A stretch of DNA of 8,409 nucleotides, taken from CAYSQW01 sp964433135 (GTDB lineage Bacteria; Acidobacteriota; Aminicenantia; Aminicenantales; Aminicenantaceae). The notes below the pieces were generated by a model. It made no database searches. It was not told where the DNA came from and saw only the letters and a program-made list of their open reading frames with translations. Each line of letters opens with the position of its first letter. The stretch's first letter is position 1. Both the position numbers and the translations under genes were made by a program. The stretch covers positions 1 through 8,409 of the forward strand of contig CAYSQW010000080.1 of assembly GCA_964433135.1 (NCBI GenBank), given 5' to 3'. Below, one piece after another: positions 7,103 to 8,409 of this stretch.

Positions 7103-7498
7103 GTGAAAAGACGAGAATTCGTGTGTAAGACAGGCTGTGGTTTTGCCGGTGCGGTGTTGTCACCTTTAGCGTTTAACAACGCTTTTGCCGCAGGTCAGGA
7201 AAAAAGGCGGCGCTACAAAATCGATATCGAGATCTATGAAGCCCGTGAAGACTCCTGGTGCCACAAAAAGGGCGACAAATTCGAGTATCCCAAGGATATC
7301 GGCAAGATCTGCCCCTGGTTGATGGCCAGCATGCACGATTTTATCCGGATCATGGAATTCGGCGGCACCCTTCCCTGGAAATATGAGGGAACCCCTTATG
7401 AGAAAGTCATCGATCCCGACGGTGTCACGACTGAATACGTTCGCTGCCCTGACCCGACCGCCGATTTCGTCGCCAAGATCACCCGCACCGCCATCTAA
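7103..7498 (+). CDS. Tat-signal TIGR04076-like small protein
   Basis: This is a 131-residue protein starting with GTG. Residues 1-29 form a twin-arginine type signal peptide: RREFVCK at 3-9, a hydrophobic core at about 11-24, and a likely signal-peptidase cut after AFA at 27-29. The mature part resembles the TIGR04076 family of uncharacterised small proteins. CHKKGDKF at 53-60, ICPW at 69-72, GG at 87-88, PW at 91-92 and CPD at 115-117 fall in the family's order, and the three cysteines C53, C70 and C115 match its conserved ones. Family members are normally about 90-100 residues and lack an export signal, so Tat export is unusual. It would imply that the protein folds, perhaps with a metal, before export; that is inference. 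The cysteine at 12 (TGC) could be read as a lipobox but lacks a good preceding hydrophobic stretch. Biochemical function is unknown. Confidence -1.
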   Translation: MKRREFVCKTGCGFAGAVLSPLAFNNAFAAGQEKRRRYKIDIEIYEAREDSWCHKKGDKFEYPKDIGKICPWLMASMHDFIRIMEFGGTLPWKYEGTPYEKVIDPDGVTTEYVRCPDPTADFVAKITRTAI

Positions 7499-7502
7499 AA
7501 CC

Positions 7503-7568
7503 GGGGTCGGGCCGGGTAATTCTTATCGGAATTATGGGGTTAAGCCGTAAGGATCATATCGCGCCTCT
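7503..7568 (+). repeat. GGGGTCGGGCC repeat unit plus probable decayed second unit
   Basis: The first unit (7503-7535) starts four bases after the stop codon of the small gene. Its first 27 bases match the left half of the 1666-1711 palindrome except at four positions. It contains the hairpin TAATTC/GAATTA (7517-7522 and 7529-7534) around a six-base loop. Exactly 33 bases on, 7536-7568 begins GGGGTTAAGCCG and has ATCG at the same offset. The two agree at 18 of 33 positions, which suggests an eroded tandem copy. Confidence -1.
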
Positions 7569-7614
7569 CGGCAAACAATCTTATTCTCCAATTTAATATA
7601 AGCCGTGATCGATA

Positions 7615-8301
7615 TTAAAACCAGATCAGCGGCCATATGATGTGCCACAGGGAATAGAAAGTCAGCCTGAAAACCAGATTCCCCATAAATCCGTATCTTC
7701 GGAAAAGGAAGAGCGGCACGAGATTGGCGAGATAGATGAAGGCGAACATGATCACGGCCCAGAAAAGATTGGGAAGGATGCCCATGGCTTTCAATCCGCC
7801 GATCTGAGTCAGCGGCTCGTAAAGACTGATAAGCAGCGCCCCGATCCAGAATATCTCGTCACTCCATTTTCTTCTGAAAACCAATGTCGAGGACACCCAG
7901 ACGATGACGGCGATCGGGATCAGATGAAAAAATATTTCCAGCAGGCCCGCAAACATCATATAAACCGGTAAGGAGTGAGGAAAAGGGATGTGGATGTTGG
8001 GGATTTTTAAGGCAAGGCTTATGGGCAGCTGAACGGCAAAGAATACGGTTCCCGCCAGCAGCGGTATCCCGAATCGATGTTTATTCCTGATTCCTCTTTC
8101 CCATATGGTTGGGAATCCTGCATGAGATGACAGGAGAAGCGCCGCCGCTCCTCCTGCAAGCAGGCAGATGATCCAGGTCCAGCTGAATATGCTCTGCTTG
8201 ACCAATGGATGATCCACCGGAGATATGACAAGCGAGAGCCGCGCGAGAATGATGAGTGCGGCGATGATGAGGTATGTTATAAAATCTTTTCTGTTTTTCA
8301 A
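7615..8301 (-). CDS. multi-spanning membrane protein, distantly CPBP-like
   Basis: This is a 228-residue, strongly hydrophobic protein with about six or seven membrane segments, at roughly 6-26, 40-58, 78-98, 112-142, 150-166, 174-200 and 207-227. The start is TTG, supported by AGGAG six bases upstream; no in-frame ATG lies nearby. The arrangement of an acidic residue in a mid-protein helix (LLEIFFH at 120-126) and a histidine near the end (YSLWHIIW at 216-223) is reminiscent of CPBP (CAAX-protease and bacteriocin-processing) membrane proteases, which use EExxxR and later histidines. Here only one glutamate is present and histidine replaces the arginine, so it is either a divergent, perhaps inactive, relative or an unrelated membrane protein. 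It converges on the small Tat-signal gene, with the repeat in between, and has no operon partner in view. Confidence -1.
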   Translation of the reverse strand: MKNRKDFITYLIIAALIILARLSLVISPVDHPLVKQSIFSWTWIICLLAGGAAALLLSSHAGFPTIWERGIRNKHRFGIPLLAGTVFFAVQLPISLALKIPNIHIPFPHSLPVYMMFAGLLEIFFHLIPIAVIVWVSSTLVFRRKWSDEIFWIGALLISLYEPLTQIGGLKAMGILPNLFWAVIMFAFIYLANLVPLFLFRRYGFMGNLVFRLTFYSLWHIIWPLIWF

Positions 8302-8307
8302 TGATGA

Positions 8308-8312
8308 CTCCT
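8308..8312 (-). promoter_or_regulatory. ribosome binding site fixing a TTG start
   Basis: On the - strand this reads AGGAG, six bases before TTG at 8299-8301. It is the main reason for accepting a TTG start for the membrane protein. Confidence -1.
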
Positions 8313-8339
8313 GGATATAATGGATAAAATAAAAAAAAT

Positions 8340-8367
8340 ATTTTAGCAGACTTTTTCAATATCGTAA
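8340..8367 (-). promoter_or_regulatory. candidate extended -10 promoter
   Basis: On the - strand TGCTAAAAT (8340-8348) is an extended -10 with one mismatch to TATAAT. A poor -35 (TTACGA, 8362-8367) sits 16 bases further upstream. Transcription would begin near 8333, leaving a leader of about 30 bases before the membrane-protein start. The remaining bases to the window edge show nothing else. Confidence -1.
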
Positions 8368-8409
8368 TAAGGATTCATTTTGGGCTGGGAAATGTTAATC
8401 CCGCCATGT

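Overview
This is an 8.4 kb bacterial window holding five protein-coding genes, one of them cut by the left edge. Between the genes lies a small family of dispersed G/C-rich repeats. The bacterium looks Gram-negative-like and free-living. The signs are two large MacB/FtsX-type permeases of the double-FtsX architecture, a TPR protein with a C-terminus common in Acidobacteriota-type genomes, and a Tat-type signal peptide. The repeat head GGGGTCGGGCC, together with paralogous permeases that lack a neighbouring ATPase, makes me think of Acidobacteriota or Candidatus Aminicenantes. That placement is an impression from gene families, not a demonstrated assignment.

Left part (1-1712). A TPR-repeat protein on the + strand is open to the left edge, so its true start lies outside the window. 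After its stop comes a 313-base convergent gap. The gap holds a strong Shine-Dalgarno followed by a reading frame broken after about 17 codons, which may be the 5' remnant of an insertion sequence. It ends with a perfect 46-bp palindrome that stops one base short of the next gene's stop codon.

Middle (1713-6944). Two divergently transcribed, paralogous ABC-transporter permeases of 795 and about 777 residues face away from each other across a 510-base gap. Each has an N-terminal membrane segment, two large extracytoplasmic domains and two FtsX membrane blocks carrying the E(I/V)G(I/V/M)RKV(L/V)GA signature. No ATPase gene is in the window. The gap contains an imperfect stem-loop, a 10-bp inverted pair, a 12-bp palindrome and two tandem 33-bp units of the same repeat family.

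Right part (6945-8409). A GTG-started small gene on the + strand encodes a Tat-signal-bearing protein resembling the TIGR04076 family. Another copy of the repeat follows four bases after its stop, with a probable decayed second unit in 33-bp register. A TTG-started multi-spanning membrane protein on the - strand, distantly CPBP-protease-like, converges on it. It has a clear ribosome binding site and a plausible extended -10 promoter.

Functionally the genes do not form one operon or an evident pathway; the theme is envelope and export. The most noteworthy signal is the repeat family. It has 33-bp units, is found both as direct tandems and as a perfect inverted pair, and twice sits immediately behind a stop codon in the same orientation as the gene. 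This resembles REP/BIME elements. I do not see a convincing new multi-gene system such as a defence island, biosynthetic cluster or CRISPR array.
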